A DNA stretch of 64,000 nucleotides from positions 569,370 to 633,369 of the forward strand of contig NZ_LT992558.1 in assembly GCF_900258435.1 (NCBI RefSeq), given 5' to 3'. Below, piece by piece: positions 50,989 to 60,333 of the stretch (position 1 is its first letter; each line of letters begins with the position of its first letter). Source of the DNA: Carnobacterium divergens. Lineage in GTDB: Bacteria; Bacillota; Bacilli; Lactobacillales; Carnobacteriaceae. The translations under genes and the position numbers were made by a program. The notes below the pieces were generated by a model, which had not been told where the DNA came from, did no database searches, and was given only the letters and a program-made list of their open reading frames with translations.

Positions 50989-53871
50989 ATGAAATTAAAA
51001 CAGTACTATAAAGCAGTAGTGAGTGCAATAGTGCTTCTTTCTTTAATTACTAGTGGATTATCCATCCAGCAATTAAAGAAAGATCCAAGCGTTAAAGCGA
51101 TGGACTCAACAAATGCTGAATCACAGTATGTAAAAATAGAACAAGCCACACAATCTTCAATACCCAATCAAGTCGATGTTTTAGTTACATTTAGCCCCTA
51201 TTTAACAGAAGAAATTCGTCTGCCTGTACCTGAAGGGCTAGCTTATCAAGAAACAGTAGCTTCCTTGCAAAGCGAAAATAAAGTGTCAATGGATCTAGCA
51301 AAGAATGAATTGATTATTCAACCATTTGAAAAAACAACTCAATCTAACCAAGAGCCATCATCTGAATTAGACATGAATGAAAATCTCCCAGTAGTTACTG
51401 ATTTTCAAGAACAATCAGTCCTTGTTAGCTTTACAGTGAAACAGACTGGAGCGTATACGTTAAAAGCAATCACCTCTTACGAAGATTCAATTATCTATTC
51501 AGATGAGTTGCCTTTAAAGCTACCTACAGCCAGTAATTTAGAAACACCAGAAACCGACTTAAACCAGTTATCAAAGGAGCAAGAAACAGACGCTCAAGTT
51601 AGAGAAGAAGACGAACCCGTTGCTAGTCAATCAAGGATGATGGCACGAGCAGCAGGCGAAGTTGAAGTAACCACATGGGCAGAATTTAAAGCAGCTTATG
51701 ATGAGCCTATAACAACTAAGATCATAATGAAAAATGAAATTACAGCAAGTAGCGCAACTGCTTTTAGAACAACTCCCATTGAAATTGATGGAGGAGGCTT
51801 TCTTTTAGAGATGCGTAATTATGATTTAAGAGTCAATAATCCAAGTGTGGCAGGATCCGTTTTTCATATTCACGATATGATTATGAGCAACAACGCATAC
51901 AATGAAGCATTTGTGAATAGTGGCTATGGTTCAGCCAATACAAGAAACTGGAAATTCAGACTTGGAAATATTGTAACAAAAGCCAATGTGCAACGTGTTA
52001 TCAGAGCCTATCATGCTGAGGTTACGATGTATGGAAATAATAATCTCGACACCAGAGCTGAAAACTTTTATGTGGGAAGTATGGTTATTGAACCAGGGAC
52101 AAAATACATTGGAAACGTAAATTATTATAACTTCTCAGTTATTTGGTTTGTAGAGAATTCTAGTGCAGGTGAAACAGGAGCAAGTCAAGAATTTACAATT
52201 GGTGAAGGGGCCAATGTGAAATTAGGGCAAACTCAAACTGGAACTGCCTATCCAGCGGTTTATCAATATTATAAGAGTATGACAATTGGCGAGAATGCTG
52301 TTTTCAATGTAAATATGCCAGGAAATGCCGTTCGTTTTGACTTATCTGGCAGTACCTTTACTGCTAAAAAAGGGTCTATTACGAACTTAACTAGTAAATT
52401 AGCATCTGGTGCAGTAGTAAACTTTAATGCAAGTAATAGTGTATTTAAAGTTGAAGAAGGAGCCTATTTCTACACAATTGGTGTAAGTTCGGTACCACTA
52501 GTGAATATTGCTTCGGGTAGTAATAATGTATTTGATTTAAGTAAACCTGCCCAATACGATATTCGAAATTTAGGTACATCTTCAGCGGTTGGAATAACAG
52601 GAGCGGCTAATAAATTATCGATTTCAGATTCCGATATTGACTTATGGAATATGGGAGTAGATGTCTTAGGCCCGTCTTCCTTAACGTATGCGTTAGTTGG
52701 CAATTTAACAGCAACAGGTCCAGCAAACACACAAGTCGTTACCTCAACAGAGCCTGCTTTACAAACGAACTTTAGAACCAATAAGTTCCGCCGTATTTCA
52801 GGGATGAATCAAAATCCAATTGTAGAGCTTTCACCGGTAACAGATGCCAACCTAACTGTAAAAGGTCGTGTACAAATTGGAACGGTTCCCGATAATAATG
52901 GTTCAGATGAGGATGGAAACATCACTTATATTCCTGTATATGCCTCAGCAGGTCAAGCTAAAGTTACAGTTACAGCGGATGATGGATCGCTTGTCCAAAA
53001 AGACTTAGTAACTGATAAAGATGGGTACATTAGTTACAAAGTTTCTAGTTTTTATAAGGCAGGAACGACATTATCTGCGACTGCAGTAAGAGGTCCTTAC
53101 CTTAGCGAAGAACCTGGAACAACGGTTGTATCTGATGTAACGCCACCAAAGCCAGCAGAATTGACTGGGAAATTTACGATTGCAAGTAAAAAAATTAAGG
53201 GAATCAACGGAGAACCAGGTGCAACTGTAACCTATACCATTAATGGTGTAGATGCCAAAATTGATGGAACAATCATTTCAGCGATTGTTCAACCCGATGG
53301 GACGTGGGAAATTCCAACACCTGGACCTCGGTTAACAATAGGGGACAAGGTTCAGATTTTCTTAACGGATACGATTGGAAATAAAAATCCAGTTACTCAA
53401 AAAACGCTCTATGATGCGATCTTCCCACCAGCAACAACAGTGACAGTGGCAGACGGAGAACTTTCGTTTATTAGTGCACCAAAGGATATTTCATTTGGAG
53501 AGGAACTGCCGCTAGGAGCTAAGACAACGCAATATCCTATAGCAGGTATGGATGGTGACTTAGTTGTTGAGGATACAAGAGCCGACAAGTTAAGTTGGAC
53601 ACTGACAGCTAAAATGGATCGCGTGTTAACCAGCGCGACGAATAAAACATTGCCACAGGCGGTAAGGTATTCAAAAGCCGGAAATCAGCAAATATTGGGA
53701 ACCTCTGCGATTACAATTTATGAAAATACAAATGTGGATGATGATCCTGTTTCAATCACCAATGGTTGGATCCCTAATGGAGATGGCCTATCCTTATCAA
53801 TAGATGCAGGTGAAGCTTATCCAGAAGAGTACACAGGCTCCATCACTTGGACGTTACAAGATACCCCATAA
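50989..53871 (+). CDS. Large WxL-domain surface protein
   Basis: A 960-residue exported protein. The signal peptide is about 1-30. A long low-complexity linker (about 100-220, E/S/T-rich) follows. A right-handed beta-helix-like region (about 235-600) is suggested by regular short strands and I-D-G-G-G-F-L-L-E-M at its start. Then come two Ig-like domains (about 640-820) and a C-terminal WxL domain with L-S-W-T-L-T-A-K and, at the very end, I-T-W-T-L-Q-D. WxL domains bind peptidoglycan non-covalently; the front part is a likely adhesin or carbohydrate-binding module. First gene of the csc-type operon. Confidence 0.88.
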   Translation: MKLKQYYKAVVSAIVLLSLITSGLSIQQLKKDPSVKAMDSTNAESQYVKIEQATQSSIPNQVDVLVTFSPYLTEEIRLPVPEGLAYQETVASLQSENKVSMDLAKNELIIQPFEKTTQSNQEPSSELDMNENLPVVTDFQEQSVLVSFTVKQTGAYTLKAITSYEDSIIYSDELPLKLPTASNLETPETDLNQLSKEQETDAQVREEDEPVASQSRMMARAAGEVEVTTWAEFKAAYDEPITTKIIMKNEITASSATAFRTTPIEIDGGGFLLEMRNYDLRVNNPSVAGSVFHIHDMIMSNNAYNEAFVNSGYGSANTRNWKFRLGNIVTKANVQRVIRAYHAEVTMYGNNNLDTRAENFYVGSMVIEPGTKYIGNVNYYNFSVIWFVENSSAGETGASQEFTIGEGANVKLGQTQTGTAYPAVYQYYKSMTIGENAVFNVNMPGNAVRFDLSGSTFTAKKGSITNLTSKLASGAVVNFNASNSVFKVEEGAYFYTIGVSSVPLVNIASGSNNVFDLSKPAQYDIRNLGTSSAVGITGAANKLSISDSDIDLWNMGVDVLGPSSLTYALVGNLTATGPANTQVVTSTEPALQTNFRTNKFRRISGMNQNPIVELSPVTDANLTVKGRVQIGTVPDNNGSDEDGNITYIPVYASAGQAKVTVTADDGSLVQKDLVTDKDGYISYKVSSFYKAGTTLSATAVRGPYLSEEPGTTVVSDVTPPKPAELTGKFTIASKKIKGINGEPGATVTYTINGVDAKIDGTIISAIVQPDGTWEIPTPGPRLTIGDKVQIFLTDTIGNKNPVTQKTLYDAIFPPATTVTVADGELSFISAPKDISFGEELPLGAKTTQYPIAGMDGDLVVEDTRADKLSWTLTAKMDRVLTSATNKTLPQAVRYSKAGNQQILGTSAITIYENTNVDDDPVSITNGWIPNGDGLSLSIDAGEAYPEEYTGSITWTLQDTP

Positions 53872-53882
53872 GGAGGAAGAAT

Positions 53883-54224
53883 ATGAGCACTTTAAGAAAA
53901 AGTTTCATCTTTTCAGTTGTGATTCTGTTCAGTATTCTTCCCTTTAAAGAGGTACTTGCAGAATCAAATCAAGGTTATCAATCTACTGGTGAAATCAGTT
54001 TTTACGGGACCTATGAGTACCCAAGTGATAAACCAGATAGTAAGCCAATACCAGTAACACCTGTACCTAATGGCACTTTGCCAACAACTAGCGGTACAAC
54101 AACACCTCACTTAAACCGATTGCCACAAACAGGGGAGTCTTCAAGTCAACAGAGTTTGTTAGTGGGTTTTATCTTTTTAGTAGGTAGCATATTCATTTAT
54201 AAAAAAACAATTTGGGGGAAATAA
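53883..54224 (+). CDS. Small LPxTG-anchored protein of the WxL locus (CscD-like)
   Basis: A 113-residue precursor with a signal peptide (1-27, V-L-A-E), a short mature domain with proline-rich linker (P-I-P-V-T-P-V-P-N-G-T), then L-P-Q-T-G, a hydrophobic segment and a basic tail. ATG 53883 follows AAGGAGGAAGA; an upstream in-frame ATG at 53847 lies inside the WxL gene. The Q-G-Y-Q-S-T-G-E-I-S-F opening resembles the N-termini of WxL proteins. Such small sortase substrates are standard in csc clusters. Confidence 0.87.
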   Translation: MSTLRKSFIFSVVILFSILPFKEVLAESNQGYQSTGEISFYGTYEYPSDKPDSKPIPVTPVPNGTLPTTSGTTTPHLNRLPQTGESSSQQSLLVGFIFLVGSIFIYKKTIWGK

Positions 54225-54226
54225 AA

Positions 54227-54994
54227 ATGAAATTAACTAAACTAATCGCAACATCTGCAATCGTATTAACCGCATTAAGCACCACGTCAGTAGCTTTAGC
54301 AGCTGATGGAGGAGTATACAAATCAACAGGTTCAGTAGAATTTGTACCAAATGACGGCATTACACCACCAGTTGATCCAACAGATCCAGGAAAAGAAGTA
54401 ACGCCAACTGATCCAGACGGTGAAAAACCAAATCCAGGAACAGCGGGACCATTAAGTATTGATTATGCATCAAGCCTAAGCTTTGGTCAAAATAAAATCA
54501 CCAACAAAGATGTGACTTACTTTGCTGAGCCACAAAAATTAGATGATGGAACAACAAGAGAAAACTTTGTTCAAGTGACAGATACTCGTGGAACAAATGG
54601 TGGTTGGACGTTAACTGTGAAACAAGAAGGTCAATTAAAAAATGCAACAACAACGAATAAAGAATTAGTCGGAGCTGTTCTTTCATTTACAAGTGGACGA
54701 GCAGTTAGTGCAGCAACAACTATCACTGCGCCAATCGTTAAAGATGTTGTCTTAAACCCAACGGGAGAAGCTTCAACTGTAATGAGCGCAGCACCAGGCG
54801 CAGGATCATTAACATGGTTAGATGTTTTTGGAACACTTGAGGATACAGAAGTGAATGGCGAAACCGTTCAAAAAAATAAAGCCATCACCTTATCTATTCC
54901 AGGAACAACTCCAAAAGATGCTGTTAAATATTCAACAGACTTAACTTGGACATTAAGTGATGTTCCAGCAAACACACCAGAAGAAAATGCCTAA
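54227..54994 (+). CDS. WxL-domain surface protein
   Basis: A 255-residue exported protein with signal peptide 1-26 (V-A-L-A-A-D), a linker P-P-V-D-P-T-D-P-G-K-E-V-T-P-T-D-P-D-G and the WxL domain: G-G-W-T-L-T-V-K-Q and, near the end, L-T-W-T-L-S-D-V-P. ATG 54227 follows GGGGAAATAAAA. It binds the cell wall through the WxL domain. It is 51 bp ahead of a paralogue with the same layout, so the two arose by duplication. Confidence 0.93.
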   Translation: MKLTKLIATSAIVLTALSTTSVALAADGGVYKSTGSVEFVPNDGITPPVDPTDPGKEVTPTDPDGEKPNPGTAGPLSIDYASSLSFGQNKITNKDVTYFAEPQKLDDGTTRENFVQVTDTRGTNGGWTLTVKQEGQLKNATTTNKELVGAVLSFTSGRAVSAATTITAPIVKDVVLNPTGEASTVMSAAPGAGSLTWLDVFGTLEDTEVNGETVQKNKAITLSIPGTTPKDAVKYSTDLTWTLSDVPANTPEENA

Positions 54995-55045
54995 TATTTT
55001 TATCAATTAAGCACTAAAAAAAATGAAACTAAAGGGGAAATAAAA

Positions 55046-55786
55046 ATGAAAAAACAACCAATCTTAACTGCTGGGGCAGTAGCATTAGTAGCACTAACAA
55101 TCGGAGGAACAGCATCAGCAGCAACTGCTGGTACCTATAAATCAAACGCCAAAGTAAAATTTGTGCAAGATACGTCAATTACACCACCCGTTGATCCAAC
55201 GGACCCAGGAAGCGAAGTAACACCAGTTGACCCAGATGGCACAAACCCTGATCCAGGAACAGCAGGACCCTTAAGTATTGACTTTGCGTCATCATTTGGA
55301 TTTGATGAACAAAAAATTACAACTAAAGATGAAGTGTACAATGCAAAAGCGCAAATCTTGTCTGATGGAACATTCCGTCCAAATTATTTGCAAGTAACAG
55401 ATAAACGTGGGGGCGCGAATGGTTGGACTGTTCAAGTAAAACAAGATACACAATTTGCTTCAGCAAGTGGTACCTTAGACGGCGCACTAATTTCTGTTAA
55501 AAATGGACAAGTTGATTCAATTTCAACTTCAACAGTTCCTTCATTAGTAAATAAAAGCTTTGATTTAACAATTGATGAAGACGGAGCAGGTGTTTCTCAA
55601 AATATCGTTGGAGCTAAAACAGGAGAAGGTGCTGGAACATGGGTTTATCGTTTTGGTGATGATACAAATAAAGAGACAAGCGTAACATTAGCTGTACCAG
55701 GAAGCACAACTAAATACGCAGAAGAATACACAACAGAATTAACATGGACATTAGCAGATGTTCCACATGTAGAAACACAACCATAA
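55046..55786 (+). CDS. WxL-domain surface protein, paralogue
   Basis: A 246-residue protein with signal peptide 1-25 (A-S-A-A-T-A), linker P-P-V-D-P-T-D-P-G-S-E-V-T-P-V-D-P-D-G and WxL motifs N-G-W-T-V-Q-V-K-Q and L-T-W-T-L-A-D-V-P. It is very similar in plan to the previous gene. The first motif reads W-T-V instead of W-T-L. RBS AAAGGGGA. Confidence 0.93.
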   Translation: MKKQPILTAGAVALVALTIGGTASAATAGTYKSNAKVKFVQDTSITPPVDPTDPGSEVTPVDPDGTNPDPGTAGPLSIDFASSFGFDEQKITTKDEVYNAKAQILSDGTFRPNYLQVTDKRGGANGWTVQVKQDTQFASASGTLDGALISVKNGQVDSISTSTVPSLVNKSFDLTIDEDGAGVSQNIVGAKTGEGAGTWVYRFGDDTNKETSVTLAVPGSTTKYAEEYTTELTWTLADVPHVETQP

Positions 55787-55861
55787 AAACTAAACTATCG
55801 TTGAATCGCATCGGCAAAAATGTCGATGCTTTTCAACTAATGATTGAAAAGAGGTTTACTA

Positions 55862-56977
55862 ATGATGAAAAAAAAATTAATGACACTATTCATGCTGATT
55901 CCTATCCTAGCAACAAGTGTATTCCAGTTGCCAACAATCACCCACGCATCAGAGCTAAATTTTGCAGTGGAAGCCGTAATACCAGAGAACCAAAGAGATA
56001 AAACAAAAACCTATTTTGATTTAAGAGTGGAACCAAGTACAGAACAAACAATTGAAGTAAACTTAAGAAATGACACCAATGCCGACGTAACAGTAGAACC
56101 CAGTGTAAATACAGCTACTACTAATTTAAATGGTGTGGTAGAGTATGGTGCCACAAAAGCAAAAAAAGACAGTACCTTACCTGTCAATTTAACCGATATC
56201 GTTACGGTACAAAAAGAAGTGACGATTCCTGCCAATAATTCAGTCAAAGTTCCTTTAACGATTAAAATGCCTGCTACAAAATTTGATGGTGTTTTAGCTG
56301 GAGGAATTACAATCAAAGAAAAAGATGTCGCAACAGATAAAAAAGAATCTGATAGCCAAGGGTTAGCGATTAATAATAAATATGCGTACGTGGTGGCTTT
56401 AATTTTAAATCAAACGGATAAAGAAGTTGCACCTAAATTAGTTTTAAATGAGGTAAAGCCAGCACAAGTTAATGCTCGAAATGTCATCAATGCAAATTTA
56501 CAAAATACACAAGCAGCTTATGTAAATGCACTAGATGTAGTTGCTAAAGTCACAAAAAAAGGCAGCAGTGAAGTATTGTACGAAAGCTCTAAAAAGAATA
56601 TGCAAATGGCACCCAATTCGAACTTTAATTACCCAATTTCATTAAACGGAAAAAAACTAGAAGCAGGGGACTATACGCTTTCAATAAAAGCTGATGCCAA
56701 AGAAGGCAATTGGTCATTTACTAAAAATTTTACTATCAAAGCAGAGGATGCCAAAAAATACAATCAAGCTGATGTATCGATTAAAAAAGACAATACTTGG
56801 ATGTATCTTGTCATTGGACTTTTATTGTTAGTGATTGTGGCTTTGATTATTTTCTTTTTGATTCGTAATAAAAAGAAGAAAAAAGAAGAAGAAAGACGTA
56901 AAAAAGCAGCACGTTTAAGAAAAAGAAAAGCTCAAAGAAAAAAACAAGCGAATGAAATCAAAAAAGCTAAAGAATAG
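55862..56977 (+). CDS. DUF916/DUF3324 membrane protein of the WxL locus (CscA-like)
   Basis: A 371-residue precursor with signal peptide to about residue 28 (T-H-A-S). DUF916 follows (about 30-160; L-N-F-A-V-E-A-V-I-P-E-N-Q and Y-F-D-L-R-V-E-P), then DUF3324 (about 165-300), one membrane helix (about 307-330) and a strongly basic tail of K/R/E. The ATG at 55862 or 55865 lies behind AAAGAGG. The family is always found with WxL proteins, and the two parts bind WxL proteins and peptidoglycan respectively, so it acts as membrane scaffold for the complex. Confidence 0.93.
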   Translation: MMKKKLMTLFMLIPILATSVFQLPTITHASELNFAVEAVIPENQRDKTKTYFDLRVEPSTEQTIEVNLRNDTNADVTVEPSVNTATTNLNGVVEYGATKAKKDSTLPVNLTDIVTVQKEVTIPANNSVKVPLTIKMPATKFDGVLAGGITIKEKDVATDKKESDSQGLAINNKYAYVVALILNQTDKEVAPKLVLNEVKPAQVNARNVINANLQNTQAAYVNALDVVAKVTKKGSSEVLYESSKKNMQMAPNSNFNYPISLNGKKLEAGDYTLSIKADAKEGNWSFTKNFTIKAEDAKKYNQADVSIKKDNTWMYLVIGLLLLVIVALIIFFLIRNKKKKKEEERRKKAARLRKRKAQRKKQANEIKKAKE

Positions 56978-57062
56978 TTGATGAAATCCCCCACAAGAAA
57001 ACGAATGATGTATTCAATAATAAGAGAGACAACTATCAACTAAGAAGGGAGTGGAAAAGGGG

Positions 57063-58532
57063 ATGTCGATATTTTTATCAAAAGCAGATACCCGAAAACT
57101 ACTCTTACTTCATATTATTGAAGAAAGTTTTCAACAACAAATTACAATTTCGGAACTAAAAAAAAGAATGGAAGTTTCTGAATTTATTGTAATTAGCGCA
57201 TATGAAGAGTTAAAAGAAGACATTAAGAATTATCGTTTAAGCGATCAAATTGCCATTCAAAAATTCAATAAAATTCTTAAGATAAAAAGAACAATGAATT
57301 TTTCAAGTAAATCACTTAGAAGTATTTACATTCAACGTTCCTTGAATTTTCAAATTATTGAAGATATTTTTGAAGAAAAATTTAGCAATCCAAGCGATTA
57401 CGCAGAGCGCTTTTACATTAGTCGAACAAAAGTATATACACAAATTACAGGGATAAAAAAACAGTTAAAAAAATATGAGCTAACACTCTCTAGTCAGTTT
57501 AAAATTTTAGGAGATGAACGAGGGATACGCATGTATTTTTATAATTTGTACCAATCTTGCTATGGGGGGCAAAAAATTCCTTTTCCTAAAAAAATAAGAG
57601 GTCAAATTGATTTATTTCTTAAAGAAATTCAAAAGAGAAGTGCTATTCAATTGTCTCAAACGAGTAAAGAGAAACTACGCTTCTTTATTGGAATTAGTTT
57701 ACAACGAATACAACGTAAAAAAGGGATTAAGAATCGAATGACGTTGACGACGATTATAGATTTTAAAGAAATGAATCAAGTCGTTTTAGAAGCAGCAGAA
57801 AATGCGTTTAACCAGAAAATAGAAACAAAAGAAATTGAAGTGTTGACTTATTTTATTTTAAATTTAGATGAATTCAACCAGTTTTTAGCATTAGAAGATG
57901 GAAAGCCAGATGACTTGACGGATTATTTTTTAACAGAATTTGAAGCACATTTTGAAAACCGAGTGGATCAACACTTAAAAGAAAAAATCACCACTTATTT
58001 AAGAAGAATCCATTATATGATTTTAAATTTTAATTATTTGCAAAATGAATTAGATCAACCGATTCAAGCGCGATTTGTTGAAGAAAATTATCCAGAAGTG
58101 CTTGTATTTTGTTCTTCTTTAATTCGGAATACACCGAAGACCAAAAAATATCAACTAATTAAAGCAAATAATATTTTCTTGTTTAACCATTATATTTTCT
58201 TATTGATTGATCTTTTACCCCCTTCTTTTTTTGCTACCCCGATTAAGGTTTGTGTCGATTTTTCATTGGGTGAGAATTACAATAAATTTATTACAAGGAA
58301 CATTCAATCTTTTGACTTTATCAATATTGAAGTGACTAATCGTTTGACGTCGGATACCGATATTTTATTATGTGACTACACAATCAATGACTCTAGAAAT
58401 GAAGAAATGCAAGTGATTGTTTGGAACGCACCACCTACTACTAGTGATTGGGCGAATTTTGGAGATTGTATTTCAACTCTAAGAAGTGAAAAGAAACAAG
58501 AAGGGAAGTTTGAAGCATATGAAGTATCCTAA
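57063..58532 (+). CDS. Mga-like HTH regulator of the WxL locus
   Basis: A 489-residue regulator with HTH segments at about 15-60 (I-S-E-L-K-K-R-M-E-V-S-E-F-I-V-I-S-A-Y) and about 95-135 (N-P-S-D-Y-A-E-R-F-Y-I-S-R-T-K-V-Y-T-Q-I-T). ATG 57063 is preceded by AAGGGA 12 bases away; a GTG at 57051 overlaps that signal. It follows the DUF916 gene by 85 bp on the same strand and overlaps the next gene by 14 bp, so it is built into the surface cluster it probably controls. Confidence 0.82.
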   Translation: MSIFLSKADTRKLLLLHIIEESFQQQITISELKKRMEVSEFIVISAYEELKEDIKNYRLSDQIAIQKFNKILKIKRTMNFSSKSLRSIYIQRSLNFQIIEDIFEEKFSNPSDYAERFYISRTKVYTQITGIKKQLKKYELTLSSQFKILGDERGIRMYFYNLYQSCYGGQKIPFPKKIRGQIDLFLKEIQKRSAIQLSQTSKEKLRFFIGISLQRIQRKKGIKNRMTLTTIIDFKEMNQVVLEAAENAFNQKIETKEIEVLTYFILNLDEFNQFLALEDGKPDDLTDYFLTEFEAHFENRVDQHLKEKITTYLRRIHYMILNFNYLQNELDQPIQARFVEENYPEVLVFCSSLIRNTPKTKKYQLIKANNIFLFNHYIFLLIDLLPPSFFATPIKVCVDFSLGENYNKFITRNIQSFDFINIEVTNRLTSDTDILLCDYTINDSRNEEMQVIVWNAPPTTSDWANFGDCISTLRSEKKQEGKFEAYEVS

Positions 58533-59028
58533 ACAAAATAACTATTTGCGCTCATGCTTGCTCTTTGGCTCGTTGTTTTCTTTTAATATTTTTTTAGATT
58601 TGAATGTAGACCCAGAAGTTCATGCAGAAACAGGCGTTTATTTGTATCAAGTTGATGGAATTAGCCAAACAGTAGAACAAACGCTACCGGTAGATCCAAT
58701 GAATCCTAATAATACGGTAGAGCCTTTGCCACCAGAATATTCGCCTAGAACAGACCAAAAGGAAGAAATAGAATACTTCTCTGTTTCGCCACCGAATGGG
58801 AAAAAAGCCATTCTCATTGATTCATTAAAGGTACAAAAGGTTAAACAAAAAACGCCATTAACAGAATTAAACCCATTAATATTAAACGTAGTAAGCGAAG
58901 TGAATAACGGGGGAGGTTTTGGAGCCGATGACTCCAAGCGTTCCTATTTATCCGAAATGTACCTATCATTAACAGGCTCACTGCTCTACGGGGAAGCAGT
59001 TGACTTTAAAAAGGAGTATTTATTATGA
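58519..59028 (+). CDS. WxL-like exported protein lacking the WxL motifs
   Basis: A 169-residue protein with signal peptide (about 1-35, V-H-A-E-T) and then E-T-G-V-Y-L-Y-Q-V-D-G, similar to the opening of the two WxL proteins, and the linker-like L-P-V-D-P-M-N-P-N-N-T-V-E-P. The remaining part has no W-x-L at all. ATG 58519 is inside the regulator gene (14-bp overlap); the stop overlaps the next start (ATGA). It looks like a WxL protein that lost or replaced its binding domain, but a separate family cannot be excluded. Confidence 0.6.
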   Translation: MKYPKQNNYLRSCLLFGSLFSFNIFLDLNVDPEVHAETGVYLYQVDGISQTVEQTLPVDPMNPNNTVEPLPPEYSPRTDQKEEIEYFSVSPPNGKKAILIDSLKVQKVKQKTPLTELNPLILNVVSEVNNGGGFGADDSKRSYLSEMYLSLTGSLLYGEAVDFKKEYLL

Positions 59029-59258
59029 AAAAGATTGAAGATTATTGGAATGATGTGCTGATTTATTCCGTTGTATTTACTACCATAGAAGAAAGAATGA
59101 TTAGTAAAATCTTAATTTTTCCAATGGATTACACCATGGAGGATATTCATACATCAATCATGACAAATTTTGAAAATATCAAGTGTGTCGATAGTGTTGA
59201 TGAATATATGTTTGGAATGGCGTTGAAAAATAAAACCATAGGGAAATCTGCATGTTAA
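59025..59258 (+). CDS. Hypothetical small protein closing the WxL locus
   Basis: A 77-residue cytoplasmic-looking protein with the start W-N-D-V-L-I-Y-S-V-V-F-T-T-I-E-E-R and end I-G-K-S-A-C. Translation is coupled by ATGA to the previous gene. The RBS AAAGGAG is inside that gene. I do not recognise it. The strong terminator at 59308 ends the operon here, so it is co-transcribed with the regulator. Confidence 0.6.
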   Translation: MKKIEDYWNDVLIYSVVFTTIEERMISKILIFPMDYTMEDIHTSIMTNFENIKCVDSVDEYMFGMALKNKTIGKSAC

Positions 59259-59307
59259 GAGTTAATAAAAAAGTACCTATTTTTTTAGTATACGATAATC
59301 AAAAAAA

Positions 59308-59351
59308 ATAAACCCATTCAAGGTATGTTGTACTTTGAATGGGTTTATTTT
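59308..59351. terminator. Strong terminator at the end of the WxL locus
   Basis: AATAAACCCATTCAA pairs with TTGAATGGGTTTATT over 15 bp with A/T runs on both sides. Nothing else is visible between 59259 and 59556 beyond a probable promoter for the thioesterase. Confidence 0.85.
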
Positions 59352-59556
59352 GAAGTTATTAAAAGGATTTATTATTTGCTTCGTTTTGTTTCCAAAAGGG
59401 AACTAAAAAGTAGAATCAGGGAGACTTACTTAAACAAGATTGAAAAAATTAAATTTATCGAAAATCAATGACTAATTTAGCGAAATAGTCCCTATTTTTT
59501 GCAATATGTGATAGGCTAAAAGAAGAAATCAAATGGAAGCAAAGTGAGGATACAAA

Positions 59557-60312
59557 ATGAGTGGACTAATTTATCAAAAAGAGCATCGAGTGAAATACTA
59601 TGAGTGTGATGCAACCAAACAAATCAGCATTCCAATGTTGTTAAATATTATGCTCTATGTTTCAGGTGAGCAGAGTTACAAATTAGGCGTAGGAGATGCG
59701 GTTCTCTTAGAAAAGGGATTATCATGGATTATTTTACAAAATGATATTCACATTCAGCGACTGCCTGAAGCAGGGGAAACCATCACGATTACAACACAAG
59801 CATTAAGTTACAACAAATTGTTTACCTATCGGGAATTCAAAGCATTTGATGAGACGGGTGAGCTATGTGTTCAAGTTCATTGTACGTTTGCTTTAATGGA
59901 TTTTGCTGCTAGAAAAATGGCACGAATTGCAGAAGATGTTGTGGCACCTTATCAAGTAGAAGCATCTAAAAAATTAATCCGAACGCCAAAACCTGAAAAA
60001 GTTGATTTAGAAAAAGCTGCAACAATTGATTATCGTGTGCGTTATTTAGATATTGATGCCAATCAACATGTAAATAATTCCAAGTATTTAGATTGGTTTT
60101 TAGATTCATTAGGGTTGGATTTTATCAAAACGCATCGTATCAAATCATTAAATGTCAAATATGAAAAAGAAGTAGCCTATGGTAATATGGTGCAAAGCAA
60201 GGTTAGCCTTAGCACCCAAGAAGATGGCAGCATTATATCCGCACATCAAATCGTAAACCATGACGTTCTTTCATGCGAAGCAAGTATGGTATGGGAACCT
60301 CTAAACGAATAA
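59557..60312 (+). CDS. Acyl-ACP thioesterase
   Basis: A 251-residue double hot-dog protein of the FatA/FatB-like family that releases fatty acids from acyl carrier protein. The first half opens H-R-V-K-Y-Y-E-C-D-A-T-K; the second half has Y-R-V-R-Y-L-D-I-D-A-N-Q-H-V-N-N-S-K-Y, with the Asp, Asn and His catalytic residues of the family. It sits 21 bp ahead of a ROK-family gene; the pairing is common in Lactobacillales genomes but the reason is unclear. In this group it may trim acyl chains for membrane adjustment. Confidence 0.92.
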   Translation: MSGLIYQKEHRVKYYECDATKQISIPMLLNIMLYVSGEQSYKLGVGDAVLLEKGLSWIILQNDIHIQRLPEAGETITITTQALSYNKLFTYREFKAFDETGELCVQVHCTFALMDFAARKMARIAEDVVAPYQVEASKKLIRTPKPEKVDLEKAATIDYRVRYLDIDANQHVNNSKYLDWFLDSLGLDFIKTHRIKSLNVKYEKEVAYGNMVQSKVSLSTQEDGSIISAHQIVNHDVLSCEASMVWEPLNE

Positions 60313-60333
60313 ATAAAGAAAGAAGGAAATAGC

